This document shows, in pieces, positions 35,857 through 45,028 of a DNA stretch of 64,000 nt. The stretch covers positions 114,858 to 178,857 of the forward strand of contig FR888067.1 in assembly GCA_000431335.1 (NCBI GenBank), read 5' to 3'. The notes under the pieces were generated by a model. It saw only the letters and a program-made list of their open reading frames with translations, was not told the origin of the DNA and ran no database searches. Origin of the DNA: Clostridium sp. CAG:343 (lineage in GTDB: Bacteria; Bacillota; Clostridia; TANB77; CAG-508). Positions within the stretch are counted from its first letter, which is position 1, and every line of letters starts with the position of its first letter. A program made the position numbers and the translations under genes.

Positions 35857-36609
35857 ATGAGAAAGAAAATAATAGCAGGAAACTGGAAAATGAATATGCT
35901 TCCAAATGAAGCAATGAAATTTATAGAGGATTTAGCACCACTTGTTAAAGAAACAGAAAACGAAGTTATATTATGTGTACCATACACAGACTTATTCTAT
36001 GCATTATTAACAGTACAAGGAACAAACATAAAAATAGGAGCTCAAAATATGCATTTTGAAGAAAAAGGAGCCTATACAGGAGAAGTTTCAGGAAAAATGT
36101 TAAAATCAATTAATGTAGAATACGTAATAATAGGACATTCTGAAAGAAGGCAATATTTTAATGAGACAGATGAAACAGTAAATAAAAAAATAAAAGCAGC
36201 ATTTGAAAATGGATTAAAACCAATCGTATGTGTAGGTGAAACATTAGAAGAAAGAGAAGCAGGAAAAACAGTAGAAAAAATAACTAAACAAACAGAGCTA
36301 GCATTAGAAGGTTTAACGAAAGAACAAGTAGAAAATACAATAATTGCATATGAGCCAATTTGGGCTATAGGAACAGGAAAAACAGCAACTAGTGAAGATG
36401 CTAACAACTCAATTAAAGAAATTAGAAACAAAATTGCTGAAATCTATGGACAAGAGGTAGCAAATGGAGTTATAATACAGTATGGCGGAAGTGTAAAGAG
36501 CACAAATGCAAAAGAATTATTTTCTATGTCAGATATTGATGGAGGCTTAGTTGGAGGAGCCAGTCTTAAGGCAGAAGAATTTAGTAAAATTGTAAATTAT
36601 AATAAATAG
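35857..36609 (+). CDS. tpiA: Triosephosphate isomerase
   Basis: 250 aa. Starts [24 protein letters not shown], the catalytic-glutamate segment [12 protein letters not shown], and [10 protein letters not shown] and [10 protein letters not shown] phosphate loops are present. It interconverts dihydroxyacetone phosphate and glyceraldehyde 3-phosphate. ATG 35857 lies 9 nt after AGGAGG; ATG 35853 is out of frame. Second gene of the glycolytic run. Confidence 0.97.
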   Translation: MRKKIIAGNWKMNMLPNEAMKFIEDLAPLVKETENEVILCVPYTDLFYALLTVQGTNIKIGAQNMHFEEKGAYTGEVSGKMLKSINVEYVIIGHSERRQYFNETDETVNKKIKAAFENGLKPIVCVGETLEEREAGKTVEKITKQTELALEGLTKEQVENTIIAYEPIWAIGTGKTATSEDANNSIKEIRNKIAEIYGQEVANGVIIQYGGSVKSTNAKELFSMSDIDGGLVGGASLKAEEFSKIVNYNK

Positions 36610-36642
36610 CAAATGATTTAAAAAAGAAAAGGATGGTAATAA

Positions 36643-38184
36643 ATGAAAGATAAATTAACAATGCTAATGATATTAGATGGATTTGGAGACAATCCAAACA
36701 AAGATGGAAATGCAATAAAATTAGCCAAAACACCTAATATTGATAAACTAATGAAAAAATATTCAAATGTTGATATTAATACAAGTGGATTAGCAGTAGG
36801 ATTACCAGAAGGACAAATGGGAAACTCAGAAGTAGGGCATACAAATATTGGAGCAGGAAGAATAGTTTACCAAGAGTTAACAAGAATTACAAAATCAATT
36901 GAAGAAGGAGACTTCTTCTCAAATCCTGAATTTATAGCAGCCATAGAAAATTGCAAAAAAAACAATTCAAAATTACACATATTAGGTCTAGTATCAGATG
37001 GTGGAGTTCATAGCCATATTCGTCATTTATATGGATTATTAGAAATGGCAAAAAGAAGAGATTTTGAAGATGTTTATATTCACTGTTTCTTAGATGGAAG
37101 AGATACACCACCAGCATCAGCTGAAAGTTATATATTAAAATTACAAGAAAAAATGAATGAAAAACAAATAGGGAAAATAGCTAGTATTTCAGGAAGATTC
37201 TATGCTATGGACAGAGATAAAAGATGGCAAAGAGTACAAAAATGCTATGATGCTCTAGTAAATGGACAAGGAAATAAAGCAGGAAGTGTAGTAAAAGCTA
37301 TTGAAGATTCTTATCAAAAAGAAGTATTTGATGAATTTGTTGAACCAACAGTAATTTGTAACGGAGAAGAACCAATTGCTACTATTGGAAAAAATGATTC
37401 TGTTATTTTCTTTAATTTTAGACCAGATAGAGCAAGAGAAATAACAAGAACTTTAGTAGATCCAGAATTCAATGAATTTGAAACTAAGAAAGACTTAAAT
37501 TTATATTATGTATGTTTCACAAGTTATGATGAAACAATGCCAAATGTACACATTGCATTCAAAAAAGAACCATTAAAGAACACATTTGGAGAATATATCA
37601 GTGAAAAAGGATATACACAACTTAGAATTGCAGAAACAGAAAAATATGCACATGTTACATTCTTCTTTAATGGAGGAGAAGAAAAACAATATAAAGGGGA
37701 AGATAGAATTTTAGTTCCATCTCCAAAAGTTGAAACATATGATTTAAAGCCAGAAATGAGTGCTTATGAAGTTACAGACAAAGTGTTAGAAGCCATAAAA
37801 TCAGACAAATATGATGCTATAATATTAAATTATGCAAATACAGACATGGTAGGACATACAGGAAGCTTAGTAGCAGCGATAAAAGCTGTAGAAGCTGTTG
37901 ATGAGTGTGTAGGAAAAGTTGTAAAATTAGTAGAAGAAAAAGATGGAAATATGTTAATAACAGCTGACCATGGAAATGCAGAACAAATGGTAGACTATAA
38001 AACAGGAGAGCCACATACGGCACATACAACAAATCCAGTACCATTAATTTTAGTAACAAGTAATAAAAATTTAAAATTAAAATCAGGTGGAAAATTAGCA
38101 GATTTGGCACCAACTATGTTAGATTTAATGAACCTTGAAAAGCCAGAAGAAATGACAGGAATCAGTTTATTAGATAAGGAATAA
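36643..38184 (+). CDS. gpmI: Cofactor-independent phosphoglycerate mutase
   Basis: 513 aa, alkaline-phosphatase superfamily. Metal and phospho-serine region MILDGFGDN and [13 protein letters not shown] near residue 60, later [22 protein letters not shown] and [11 protein letters not shown]. It converts 3- to 2-phosphoglycerate using manganese. It follows tpiA by 33 bp. Enolase is not in the window. Confidence 0.97.
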   Translation: MKDKLTMLMILDGFGDNPNKDGNAIKLAKTPNIDKLMKKYSNVDINTSGLAVGLPEGQMGNSEVGHTNIGAGRIVYQELTRITKSIEEGDFFSNPEFIAAIENCKKNNSKLHILGLVSDGGVHSHIRHLYGLLEMAKRRDFEDVYIHCFLDGRDTPPASAESYILKLQEKMNEKQIGKIASISGRFYAMDRDKRWQRVQKCYDALVNGQGNKAGSVVKAIEDSYQKEVFDEFVEPTVICNGEEPIATIGKNDSVIFFNFRPDRAREITRTLVDPEFNEFETKKDLNLYYVCFTSYDETMPNVHIAFKKEPLKNTFGEYISEKGYTQLRIAETEKYAHVTFFFNGGEEKQYKGEDRILVPSPKVETYDLKPEMSAYEVTDKVLEAIKSDKYDAIILNYANTDMVGHTGSLVAAIKAVEAVDECVGKVVKLVEEKDGNMLITADHGNAEQMVDYKTGEPHTAHTTNPVPLILVTSNKNLKLKSGGKLADLAPTMLDLMNLEKPEEMTGISLLDKE

Positions 38185-38190
38185 AATGAT

Positions 38191-38895
38191 ATGTTAAACC
38201 ATACAAAAAAGATAAAAGAAATATATGAAGTGATTCAAAAAATGATATTTTATATGATTCCAGAAAAGTGGGATAAACTATATTTATATAGTTCAGTTAT
38301 TGATATGCCAGAAGGAAAAAAGACAGGAGAATTATACTTTTATTATATTCCTAAAGGCATATTAAGAAAGAAACCAGTTAATGTATATGAAATTCCAAGT
38401 AAATTTAATATTGATGAAGAAGAATACTTAAAATTAGTAAAAGCACTATATCAGAAAATACAGCAATTAAGAGAAGAATTTAGAAAATCGGAAACAGGAG
38501 GTATATGGTCCAATATAACTATTACAATTGAAAATTTAAAATTTAAAGTAGAATATAATTATGAAGATTTAAAAAATCATTATTTTAATAGTTATGAAAG
38601 ACATATAATATGGAGATATAAGTATTTAGGAGTAGGCCCAGAACAAGTTGGAAAAAAAGATAAGGATATATTAAATAGATATTTGTTAGGAGCAAAGACA
38701 TTATCAAGACAAGAAAACTATGAAGCTGGAATATATATAAAAGATATAGAAAATGTAGTTGCATATAATACAACAAAAGAGTATGAAGAAAATGAAAAAA
38801 AAGAATATGCTACAGAGAAAGATACAAAAAGAAATCAAATATTATTATCAGAAGATGAAATAAGAAAAATGAATGAAAAAAAGGGTAGAAAATAA
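38191..38895 (+). CDS. YezG/DUF600-like protein
   Basis: 234 aa, soluble. The N-terminal half (IYEVIQKMIFYMIPEKWDKL, YLYSSVIDM, LYFYYIPKG, LYQKIQQLREEF) resembles the YezG family, which in Bacillus is the immunity partner of LXG-type toxins. No toxin gene is adjacent here. The C-terminal part contains an Arg/Tyr-rich segment (RHIIWRYKYLGVGPEQ) and a charged tail. It starts 6 bp after gpmI, so it is probably cotranscribed with glycolytic genes, which is odd for an immunity gene; orphan immunity or a different role are both possible. Confidence 0.65.
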   Translation: MLNHTKKIKEIYEVIQKMIFYMIPEKWDKLYLYSSVIDMPEGKKTGELYFYYIPKGILRKKPVNVYEIPSKFNIDEEEYLKLVKALYQKIQQLREEFRKSETGGIWSNITITIENLKFKVEYNYEDLKNHYFNSYERHIIWRYKYLGVGPEQVGKKDKDILNRYLLGAKTLSRQENYEAGIYIKDIENVVAYNTTKEYEENEKKEYATEKDTKRNQILLSEDEIRKMNEKKGRK

Positions 38896-38998
38896 GTATT
38901 CTGCCCTATGTAAATTTTTTAGTTATTAAATTTAGGATAAATCCTAAAATATATAAACAAAAGTAGAAAAAAACTAAGAATTGAAAGGAGCAATTAAA

Positions 38999-39691
38999 AT
39001 GATTTATTCAAAAGAATTAGAAAATATGAGCTGTGTAGCAAAAGGAGTAGACCATGGACCAGCACCAATTCCAGAAGAAGGAAAATGGGTAAAAGCTAAA
39101 GAAATAAAAGATATTTCAGGATTAACACATGGTATTGGATGGTGTGCACCACAACAAGGAGCATGTAAATTAACTTTAAATGTAAAAGATGGAATTATTC
39201 AAGAAGCATTAATCGAAACAGTAGGATGTTCAGGAATGACACATTCAGCAGCAATGGCAGGAGAAATTTTAACAGGAAAAACAATTTTAGAAGCATTAAA
39301 TACAGATTTAGTATGTGATGCAATTAATACAGCTATGAGAGAATTATTCCTACAAATAGTATATGGAAGAACACAAACAGCATTTTCTGAAGGAGGACTT
39401 CCAGTAGGGGCAGGATTAGAAGATTTAGGAAAAGGACATACAAGCCAAGTTGGAACTATTTATTCTAGTTCATTAAAAGGACCAAGATACTTAAATTTAG
39501 CAGAAGGTTACATAGTAGAATTAGGATTAGATAAAAATGATCAAATTATTGGTTATAAATATGTTCATTTAGGAAAAATGATGGATAACATCAAAAAAGG
39601 AATTGATCCTAAAGAGGCAATAGAAAAAGCTTCAGGTACATATGGAAGATTTGATGAAGCAGTTAAAACTATTGACCCTAGAGAAGCGTAA
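38999..39691 (+). CDS. NifU/IscU-like iron-sulfur scaffold partner of GGGtGRT protein
   Basis: About 230 aa from ATG 38999, which has AAAGGAGC upstream. GWCAPQQGACKLTLNVKDG and VGCSGMTHSAAMAGEILTG resemble the cysteine-bearing core of NifU-type scaffolds, with the C-terminal region extended (GLPVGAGLEDLGKGHTSQVG). In Clostridia this gene is a regular neighbour of the GGGtGRT gene that follows here. The function of the pair is not known to me; a metal or iron-sulfur role is inferred from the scaffold-like domain only. Confidence 0.75.
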   Translation: MIYSKELENMSCVAKGVDHGPAPIPEEGKWVKAKEIKDISGLTHGIGWCAPQQGACKLTLNVKDGIIQEALIETVGCSGMTHSAAMAGEILTGKTILEALNTDLVCDAINTAMRELFLQIVYGRTQTAFSEGGLPVGAGLEDLGKGHTSQVGTIYSSSLKGPRYLNLAEGYIVELGLDKNDQIIGYKYVHLGKMMDNIKKGIDPKEAIEKASGTYGRFDEAVKTIDPREA

Positions 39692-39696
39692 AAATC

Positions 39697-39755
39697 GATT
39701 AAAATCGTCAATCAGTACATTTTTATAAAAATGTACAGTCACACTAATTTTAATC
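39697..39755. promoter_or_regulatory. Nested inverted repeat between the scaffold and GGGtGRT genes
   Basis: A perfect 22-bp palindrome (GTACATTTTTA and its complement, 39715-39736) is enclosed by GATTAAAAT (39697-39705) and ATTTTAATC (39747-39755). RNA could form one long stem with symmetrical internal loops. No T-run follows, so it looks like an operator or an RNA element tuning the ratio of the two products. Confidence 0.55.
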
Positions 39756-39823
39756 AATTTTAAAAATGTGTAAAAAATGAAAATACGAGAAAATATAAAA
39801 CCATATTTAGAGGAGGAATAAAA

Positions 39824-40825
39824 ATGGCAGTAACATTTGAAAGTTATGAAAGAAGAATAGATCAAATAAAACCAGTAATGGAAAAATACGGAATCAAAGA
39901 TTTTGAAGATGCATTAAAAATATGTACAGACAAAGGATTTAATCCATATGAAATAGTAAAAGGAGTACAACCAATATGCTTTGAAAATGCAGCTTGGGCA
40001 TATACATTAGGAGCTGCAATTGCAATAAAAAAAGGATGCACAAAAGCAGCAGATGCAGCAAAAGCAATTGGAGAAGGATTACAAGCATTTTGTATTCCAG
40101 GTTCTGTTGCAGATGATAGAAAAGTAGGATTAGGACATGGAAATTTAGCATCAATGCTATTATCAGAAGATACAAAATGTTTTGCATTCTTAGCAGGACA
40201 TGAAAGTTTTGCAGCAGCTGAAGGTGCAATTGGAATTGCAAAATCAGCAAATAAAGTAAGAAAAGAACCATTAAGAGTTATATTAAATGGATTAGGAAAA
40301 GATGCAGCACAAGTAATATCAAGAATTAATGGATTTACATATGTAAAAACAGATTTTGATTTCTTTACAGGAAAAGTAAATGTAGTAGAAGAAATAGCTT
40401 ATTCAGATGGAGAAAGAGCAAAAGTTAGATGTTATGGAGCAAATGACGTTAGAGAAGGTGTAGCAATTATGTGGATGGAAGATGTTGATGTATCTATTAC
40501 AGGAAACTCAACAAATCCAACAAGATTCCAACATCCAGTAGCAGGAACATATAAAAAAGAAAGATTAGCAGAAGGTAAAAAATACTTCTCAGTTGCATCA
40601 GGTGGAGGAACAGGAAGAACTTTACACCCAGACAATATGGCAGCTGGACCAGCTTCTTATGGTATGACAGATACAATGGGAAGAATGCACTCAGATGCAC
40701 AATTTGCAGGAAGTTCTTCAGTACCAGCACACGTTGAAATGATGGGATTGATCGGAATGGGAAATAACCCTATGGTTGGTGCTTCAGTAGCAGTTGCTGT
40801 TGCAGTAGAAGAAGCTATGAAATAA
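39824..40825 (+). CDS. GGGtGRT family protein
   Basis: 333 aa. Contains the naming motif SGGGTGRTLHPDNMAAGPAS near the C-terminus and the glycine-rich end MMGLIGMGNNPMVGASVAV. No signal peptide or membrane span is obvious; short Gly/Ala-rich hydrophobic stretches occur. The family is conserved in Clostridia and other anaerobes and keeps company with the scaffold-like gene just upstream. Biochemical function unknown. AGAGGAGG precedes ATG 39824. Confidence 0.85.
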   Translation: MAVTFESYERRIDQIKPVMEKYGIKDFEDALKICTDKGFNPYEIVKGVQPICFENAAWAYTLGAAIAIKKGCTKAADAAKAIGEGLQAFCIPGSVADDRKVGLGHGNLASMLLSEDTKCFAFLAGHESFAAAEGAIGIAKSANKVRKEPLRVILNGLGKDAAQVISRINGFTYVKTDFDFFTGKVNVVEEIAYSDGERAKVRCYGANDVREGVAIMWMEDVDVSITGNSTNPTRFQHPVAGTYKKERLAEGKKYFSVASGGGTGRTLHPDNMAAGPASYGMTDTMGRMHSDAQFAGSSSVPAHVEMMGLIGMGNNPMVGASVAVAVAVEEAMK

Positions 40826-40837
40826 AAGCATGTAAAA

Positions 40838-40868
40838 AATAAAAAGTAGGATTTTCCTACTTTTTATT
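40838..40868. terminator. Bidirectional terminator
   Basis: AATAAAAAGTAGGA pairs with TCCTACTTTTTATT, with A and T flanks suitable for the GGGtGRT gene and the convergent SPFH gene. Confidence 0.85.
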
Positions 40869-40883
40869 TTTATGTATTAAAAA

Positions 40884-41801
40884 TTATTTTTTTGTATCTT
40901 TCTTATCAGTTACAATTTCTTTCATAGCTCCTAGAGAACTTAAAGCACTTGTTGCTTCAAAAGGAATAAATACTTTATTTGCATCACCTTTAGCAACTTC
41001 TTCCAAAGCTTCTAAAGATTTTAATTGAACTAATTTGTCATTAGGGTCAGCCTTTTTCATAGCATCATAAACCATTTGAATTTCTTTAGCTTTTGCTTCA
41101 GCAACTTCTTTAATAGCTTGTGCTTCACCGACAGCTCTTCTGATTCTAGATTCTTTATCAGCTTCAGCTTCTAGAATTGCAGCTTGTTTTTTACCTTCAG
41201 CTATAGTAATAGCAGATTGTCTTTGAGCTTCAGATTCTAGAATCATAGCTCTTTTATTTCTTTCTGCATTCATTTCTTTTTCCATTGCGTCTCTAATATC
41301 AGCAGGAGGGTTAATGTCTTTTATTTCAACCCTATCAATCTTACAACCCCATCTATCAGTTGCTTCATCTAGTACAATTCTTAATTTATTGTTAATACCA
41401 TCTCTAGAACTAAATGTTTCATCTAGATTCATTTTACCAATTATATCACGAATTGTTGTAATAGCTAAGTATTCAATACCTTTCTTTAAACTTTGAATTT
41501 CATAAACTGCTTTAGCTGGATCTGTTATTTGATAGAAAACAACAGTATCTATTGTAATTGTAACATTATCTTTTGTAATAACTCCTTGAGGTGGAACATC
41601 CATTGTTTGTTGTTTTAAACTTACTACACTTCTAACATGATCCAAAAATGGAACAATAATAGTAAGTCCGGCATCAGCAACTTTATAAAATTTACCTAAC
41701 CTTTCAATGATATAGACCTCAGATTGTTTAACAATTTTAATAGACATAGCTGCTATTATTAAAATAATAATAAGTAATACTAATAAAAACCACATAATCA
41801 T
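40884..41801 (-). CDS. SPFH/stomatin-family membrane protein (QmcA-like)
   Basis: 305 aa. One N-terminal membrane span, then SEVYIIERLGKFYKVADAG, the SPFH/band-7 fold with DNVTITIDTVVFYQITDP, and an Ala/Glu/Lys-rich coiled coil (about 180-260). Such proteins form membrane-associated oligomers that organise lipid domains and modulate proteases. It is downstream of an NfeD gene, the standard pair in bacteria. Confidence 0.93.
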   Translation of the reverse strand: MIMWFLLVLLIIILIIAAMSIKIVKQSEVYIIERLGKFYKVADAGLTIIVPFLDHVRSVVSLKQQTMDVPPQGVITKDNVTITIDTVVFYQITDPAKAVYEIQSLKKGIEYLAITTIRDIIGKMNLDETFSSRDGINNKLRIVLDEATDRWGCKIDRVEIKDINPPADIRDAMEKEMNAERNKRAMILESEAQRQSAITIAEGKKQAAILEAEADKESRIRRAVGEAQAIKEVAEAKAKEIQMVYDAMKKADPNDKLVQLKSLEALEEVAKGDANKVFIPFEATSALSSLGAMKEIVTDKKDTKK

Positions 41802-41833
41802 TTTCCTCCTTTATATATAATAATAAAAATAAA

Positions 41834-42280
41834 TTACACATTAGAAACTATTTGTATTGGAGCAACAATAGCTTTTACTCCTTTTATTTCTAAAACTTTA
41901 ACTTTTGTACCCATTGGTATAACTGAAGAAGAATCTTCACAAGTGGCAGACCAAATTTCTCCATCTATTTTTATTTGACCAGTAGAATTAACAGAATTAA
42001 TTTCTGTTGTTACAATTCCAATTTTTCCAATAATTGAGTAGAAATTTGTGCTAATAGGATTTTGTACCTGCCCGAATTTTTTTACAAAAGGCTTTGTGAC
42101 AAAAATTAATATAGTAGAAGATATAACAAATACAGTTGTTTGAATAACTATATTATCTGTAAAGAGACTTGTAATCATCGCAAATAATGAGCCAATTGAT
42201 AGCCAAAATATTAAAAAGCCTACTGTCATGATTTCGATTATTAGAAAGACTCCTGCTAAAATTAACCATATGTACCACAT
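41834..42280 (-). CDS. NfeD-family membrane protein
   Basis: 148 aa from ATG 42280, because AAGGAGG lies 11 nt upstream of it, inside the longer alternative (start 42307). Two to three hydrophobic segments (MWYIWLILAGVFLIIEIMT; IGSLFAMITSLF; TVFVISSTILIF) precede a soluble OB-fold domain (IGKIGIVTTEINSVNSTGQI). NfeD partners with SPFH proteins, here encoded next, in membrane microdomain or proteolysis functions. Confidence 0.9.
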   Translation of the reverse strand: MWYIWLILAGVFLIIEIMTVGFLIFWLSIGSLFAMITSLFTDNIVIQTTVFVISSTILIFVTKPFVKKFGQVQNPISTNFYSIIGKIGIVTTEINSVNSTGQIKIDGEIWSATCEDSSSVIPMGTKVKVLEIKGVKAIVAPIQIVSNV

Positions 42281-42413
42281 AAAAATTAAATCCTCCTTAA
42301 TTACCAACTATTACTATTATAACATATTTATAGAAAAAAGAAAATATGTTAACGTAATTTTAATTGAATTTATGTTGTTTAATGATTTATCTAGATTAAT
42401 TCAAAAAACTTTA

Positions 42414-42451
42414 AAATATAAGCTGAGGAATGTAAGAAAAAGCTTATATTT
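42414..42451. repeat. Inverted repeat without a gene
   Basis: AAATATAAGCT (42414-42424) pairs with AGCTTATATTT (42441-42451). It lies between the divergent NfeD gene and the small 42556 ORF; its role is not evident. Confidence 0.45.
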
Positions 42452-42555
42452 AAAAGTCTTTTAATAAAAATCAATAAAAAATTAAATATATTATAAGGTA
42501 TAAAAAAATTAAAAATTGTACATACATATAATAAAAGAAAAGAGGTATAAGATTT

Positions 42556-42735
42556 ATGGACAAGGAATCAGAAGAAAAAAAACAAGAAAGTGAGCTTTTA
42601 AGTGAAGTAGGAGAAGACACAACAAAATATGGAGAATTCATATCATCATATTTTGCATGGGTATCATTACCACAACAAAAAGGGAGAGTAAATGAATTAG
42701 AAGAAATGACAAAAAAAGAAGAAAAAAATAGATAA
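42556..42735 (+). CDS. Small acidic protein, 59 aa
   Basis: An ORF from ATG 42556 with AGAGGTA upstream encodes a Glu/Lys-rich peptide with an aromatic patch (YGEFISSYFAWVSLP) in the middle. No hydrophobic helix. It lies just before the CtsR operators. Too short to assign; composition and a ribosome site support a real gene. Confidence 0.45.
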   Translation: MDKESEEKKQESELLSEVGEDTTKYGEFISSYFAWVSLPQQKGRVNELEEMTKKEEKNR

Positions 42736-42787
42736 AGTTAGAAAAAATAAAATAAACAGAGAAAAAACAATAAAAAGAAGCTTTAAA

Positions 42788-42866
42788 GGTCAAAGAAAGT
42801 CAAAAAACATATTTGCAAAATAACAAATATGGAGTATACTTGTAATGTAAGTCAAAGAAAGTCAAA
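42788..42866 (+). promoter_or_regulatory. CtsR-controlled promoter: two CtsR operators around a sigma-A promoter
   Basis: GGTCAAAGAAAGTCAAA (42788-42804) and AGTCAAAGAAAGTCAAA (42850-42866) both fit the CtsR heptad consensus RGTCAAA-NAN-RGTCAAA. Between them are TTGCAA (42813-42818), a 16-bp spacer and TATACT (42835-42840). One operator lies just upstream of the -35, the other right after the start site, so bound CtsR would bracket RNA polymerase. Confidence 0.88.
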
Positions 42867-42907
42867 GTCAAAAGACAAAATAAGAAATGACAAAAAACGA
42901 CAAAACA

Positions 42908-42954
42908 TGGGACATTTAAGACCTGTCCCCAATGTGTCAAGAAAGGAAAAAATT
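42908..42954. repeat. Palindromic dispersed repeat, copy 2 (ctsR leader)
   Basis: Core TGGGACATTTAAGACCTGT through CCCCAATGTGTCA at 42908-42939, followed by CAAGAAAGGAAAAAATT. The same core and the same ribosome-site flank occur at 49488 before ylmH. Ends are complementary, so the RNA can form a hairpin just before the ctsR ribosome site. Confidence 0.8.
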
Positions 42955-43401
42955 ATGAGAATGTCAGATATAATAGAAGATTTTATAAAAGAGTTATTAG
43001 AGGAACAAGATGAAGCAATTGAGATTCAAAGAAATGAGTTAGCAGAACATTTTAATTGTGTACCTTCACAAATTAATTATGTTATTTCAACAAGATTTAA
43101 ACCATCACAAGGTTATTATGTGGAAAGTAAAAGAGGCGGAGGCGGCCATATTACAATTAAAAAAGTAAATAATAGCAAAGAAGATTATATTATGCATATT
43201 ATAAATAATGTAGGTAAAGAGTTAACAGCTAATGAAGTTGATATATTGATTAGTGACTTTCTGTCTTATGATATTATCAATAAAAAAGAAGCAAGACTTT
43301 TAAAGGTAGCAACTAGCGATAATGTATTACAGTTACAAAAAGATTTAAAAGATAAAGTAAGAGCAAGGATTTTTAAAAATATGCTACTAAATTTAGAATA
43401 A
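42955..43401 (+). CDS. ctsR: CtsR, repressor of class III heat-shock genes
   Basis: 148 aa from ATG 42955 (AGAAAGG upstream); the longer upstream frame runs through the repeat and operator and is not real. MSDIIEDFIKELLEEQDEA, NELAEHFNCVPSQINYVIS and the wing ESKRGGGGHITI are diagnostic; the glycine loop senses temperature in the family. It represses its own operon through the operators at 42788-42866 and is released on heat or when marked by McsB for ClpCP degradation. Confidence 0.96.
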   Translation: MRMSDIIEDFIKELLEEQDEAIEIQRNELAEHFNCVPSQINYVISTRFKPSQGYYVESKRGGGGHITIKKVNNSKEDYIMHIINNVGKELTANEVDILISDFLSYDIINKKEARLLKVATSDNVLQLQKDLKDKVRARIFKNMLLNLE

Positions 43402-43414
43402 GGAGGAATTTATT

Positions 43415-43972
43415 ATGTTGTGTGATAATTGTGGAAAAAGAGAGGCAAATGTAAGATATTCAGAAAATATAAACGGAAGAAGAAAAGAATTAAATTTATG
43501 TGAAGAATGTAGTAAAAAATTAGGAATTGGACAAATGGATTTTAGTATGCCAATTGATTTTTCAAGTTTTTTAGGAGGATTTATGGATGGATTTGAAACA
43601 CCTGAATTAATTCCTATGATAAACCAATTAAAAGCTTTTGAATGTGATAGTTGTGGATATACTTTTGATGATATAGTTAATACAGGAAAATTGGGATGCC
43701 AGAATTGTTATGATGTTTTTGAAGATAGATTAGATCCAATAATAAGAAGAATACAAGGTTCTAATCATCATGTAGGTAGAATAGGAAAAATAGTAGACAA
43801 TAAAATAAATGACAGAGTAGAAAAAAAGGAACATAAAGTTGAAGAAAATAAGAAAAATAAAGAACAATCTAAAATGGATACATTACAAGAAGAGTTGAAA
43901 AAAGCAATTAAAGAAGAGAGATATGAAGATGCAGCTAAAATAAGAGACGAAATTAAAAAGCTTGAAAAATAG
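43415..43972 (+). CDS. mcsA: McsA, zinc-finger activator of McsB
   Basis: 185 aa. Two paired zinc sites: CDNCGKREANVRY...LCEEC and CDSCGYTFDD...CQNC, then a Lys/Glu linker and a C-terminal UVR motif (LKKAIKEERYEDAAKIRDEI). McsA activates the arginine kinase McsB and helps present substrates to ClpC. It follows ctsR by 13 bp with AAGGAGG. Confidence 0.95.
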   Translation: MLCDNCGKREANVRYSENINGRRKELNLCEECSKKLGIGQMDFSMPIDFSSFLGGFMDGFETPELIPMINQLKAFECDSCGYTFDDIVNTGKLGCQNCYDVFEDRLDPIIRRIQGSNHHVGRIGKIVDNKINDRVEKKEHKVEENKKNKEQSKMDTLQEELKKAIKEERYEDAAKIRDEIKKLEK

Positions 43973-43986
43973 AAGGGGTGAGTTTT

Positions 43987-45000
43987 ATGAATTGGTACTT
44001 ACAAAGTAGTGAAGATTGTGATGTCGTAAAAAGTTCTAGAATTAGGTTGGCAAGAAATTTAAATGGTTTTAAATTCAATTTAGAAAATAAAAGTGAAATA
44101 GAGCAACTTGAAAATAAGATAAAAGACAATTTGTATTCAATTGGATATGGATTAAAATATTTAAAATTAAAAGATATGGATGATATTACTAAAATGAGTT
44201 TAGTGGAAAAGAATTTAATAAGTCCAGAGTTTGCATTAAATAAAAGTGAAACAGGAAGTATCTTAATAAATGATGAAGAAAATATTTGTATTATGATAGG
44301 AGGAAAAGACCATATTAATATACAAGTATTTAATTGTGGCTTAGATCTAGAAAATACATTAAATTTAGCTATAGAAATAGATAAAAAAATAGAAGATTTA
44401 TTAGGATATGCAATAAATAAAAAATATGGATATTTAACAAGTTCATTAGGAGATATTGGAACAGGATTGAAAGCGTCAGTAATGGTACATTTACCAGCAT
44501 TGGCAAAAACAAAAAATATCAGAAAAGTATTAGAGGCGATTAGTTCTTTTGGAATGAATATTAGAGGCATGTATGGAGAAAATAATCAAGTTCAAGGAGA
44601 TATTTATCAAATATCTAATAAACAAACATTAGGAATAACTGAACAAGAAATAGTTCAAAATGTAAAAGTAATTGTTCAAAAAATAATAGAACAAGAAAGA
44701 CAAGCAAGAAAATTATTAGCAAAAGACGAATTAGATTTAGAAGATATAATCTATAGAAGTTATGGAATTCTAACAAATTGCAGGAAAATATCTTATGAAG
44801 AAGCTAGAAATTTATTGTCTAATATTAAATTAGGAACAGATTTAGGAATTTTAAGAGAATTAACAGATTTAAAAGTACAAAAATTATATCTATATATAAA
44901 GCCAGCTAATTTGCAAAAGTATTTAGGAGAACAATATGAAGCAATTGAGAGAGACATAAAAAGAGCTGAAGTTATTAAGCAAATTATAACTGAAAAATAA
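43987..45000 (+). CDS. mcsB: McsB protein-arginine kinase
   Basis: 337 aa from ATG 43987 (GGGGTGAG upstream; the upstream GTG overlaps that site). SSRIRLARNLNGFKF, the phosphagen-kinase core GHLT-type segment here YGYLTSSLGDIGTGLKASVM, and REIT-region LLSNIKLGTDLGIL are family features. McsB phosphorylates arginines on CtsR and misfolded proteins, tagging them for ClpCP. Almost all arginines in this genome are AGA, which does not affect the mark. Confidence 0.94.
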   Translation: MNWYLQSSEDCDVVKSSRIRLARNLNGFKFNLENKSEIEQLENKIKDNLYSIGYGLKYLKLKDMDDITKMSLVEKNLISPEFALNKSETGSILINDEENICIMIGGKDHINIQVFNCGLDLENTLNLAIEIDKKIEDLLGYAINKKYGYLTSSLGDIGTGLKASVMVHLPALAKTKNIRKVLEAISSFGMNIRGMYGENNQVQGDIYQISNKQTLGITEQEIVQNVKVIVQKIIEQERQARKLLAKDELDLEDIIYRSYGILTNCRKISYEEARNLLSNIKLGTDLGILRELTDLKVQKLYLYIKPANLQKYLGEQYEAIERDIKRAEVIKQIITEK

Positions 45001-45028
45001 TTAAATAAATTTGAAAGGAGTGATAAGT

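Noticed and set aside
42228..42464. 78-aa plus-strand ORF
   Set aside because: It starts antisense inside the NfeD gene and runs through the inverted repeat; no ribosome site.
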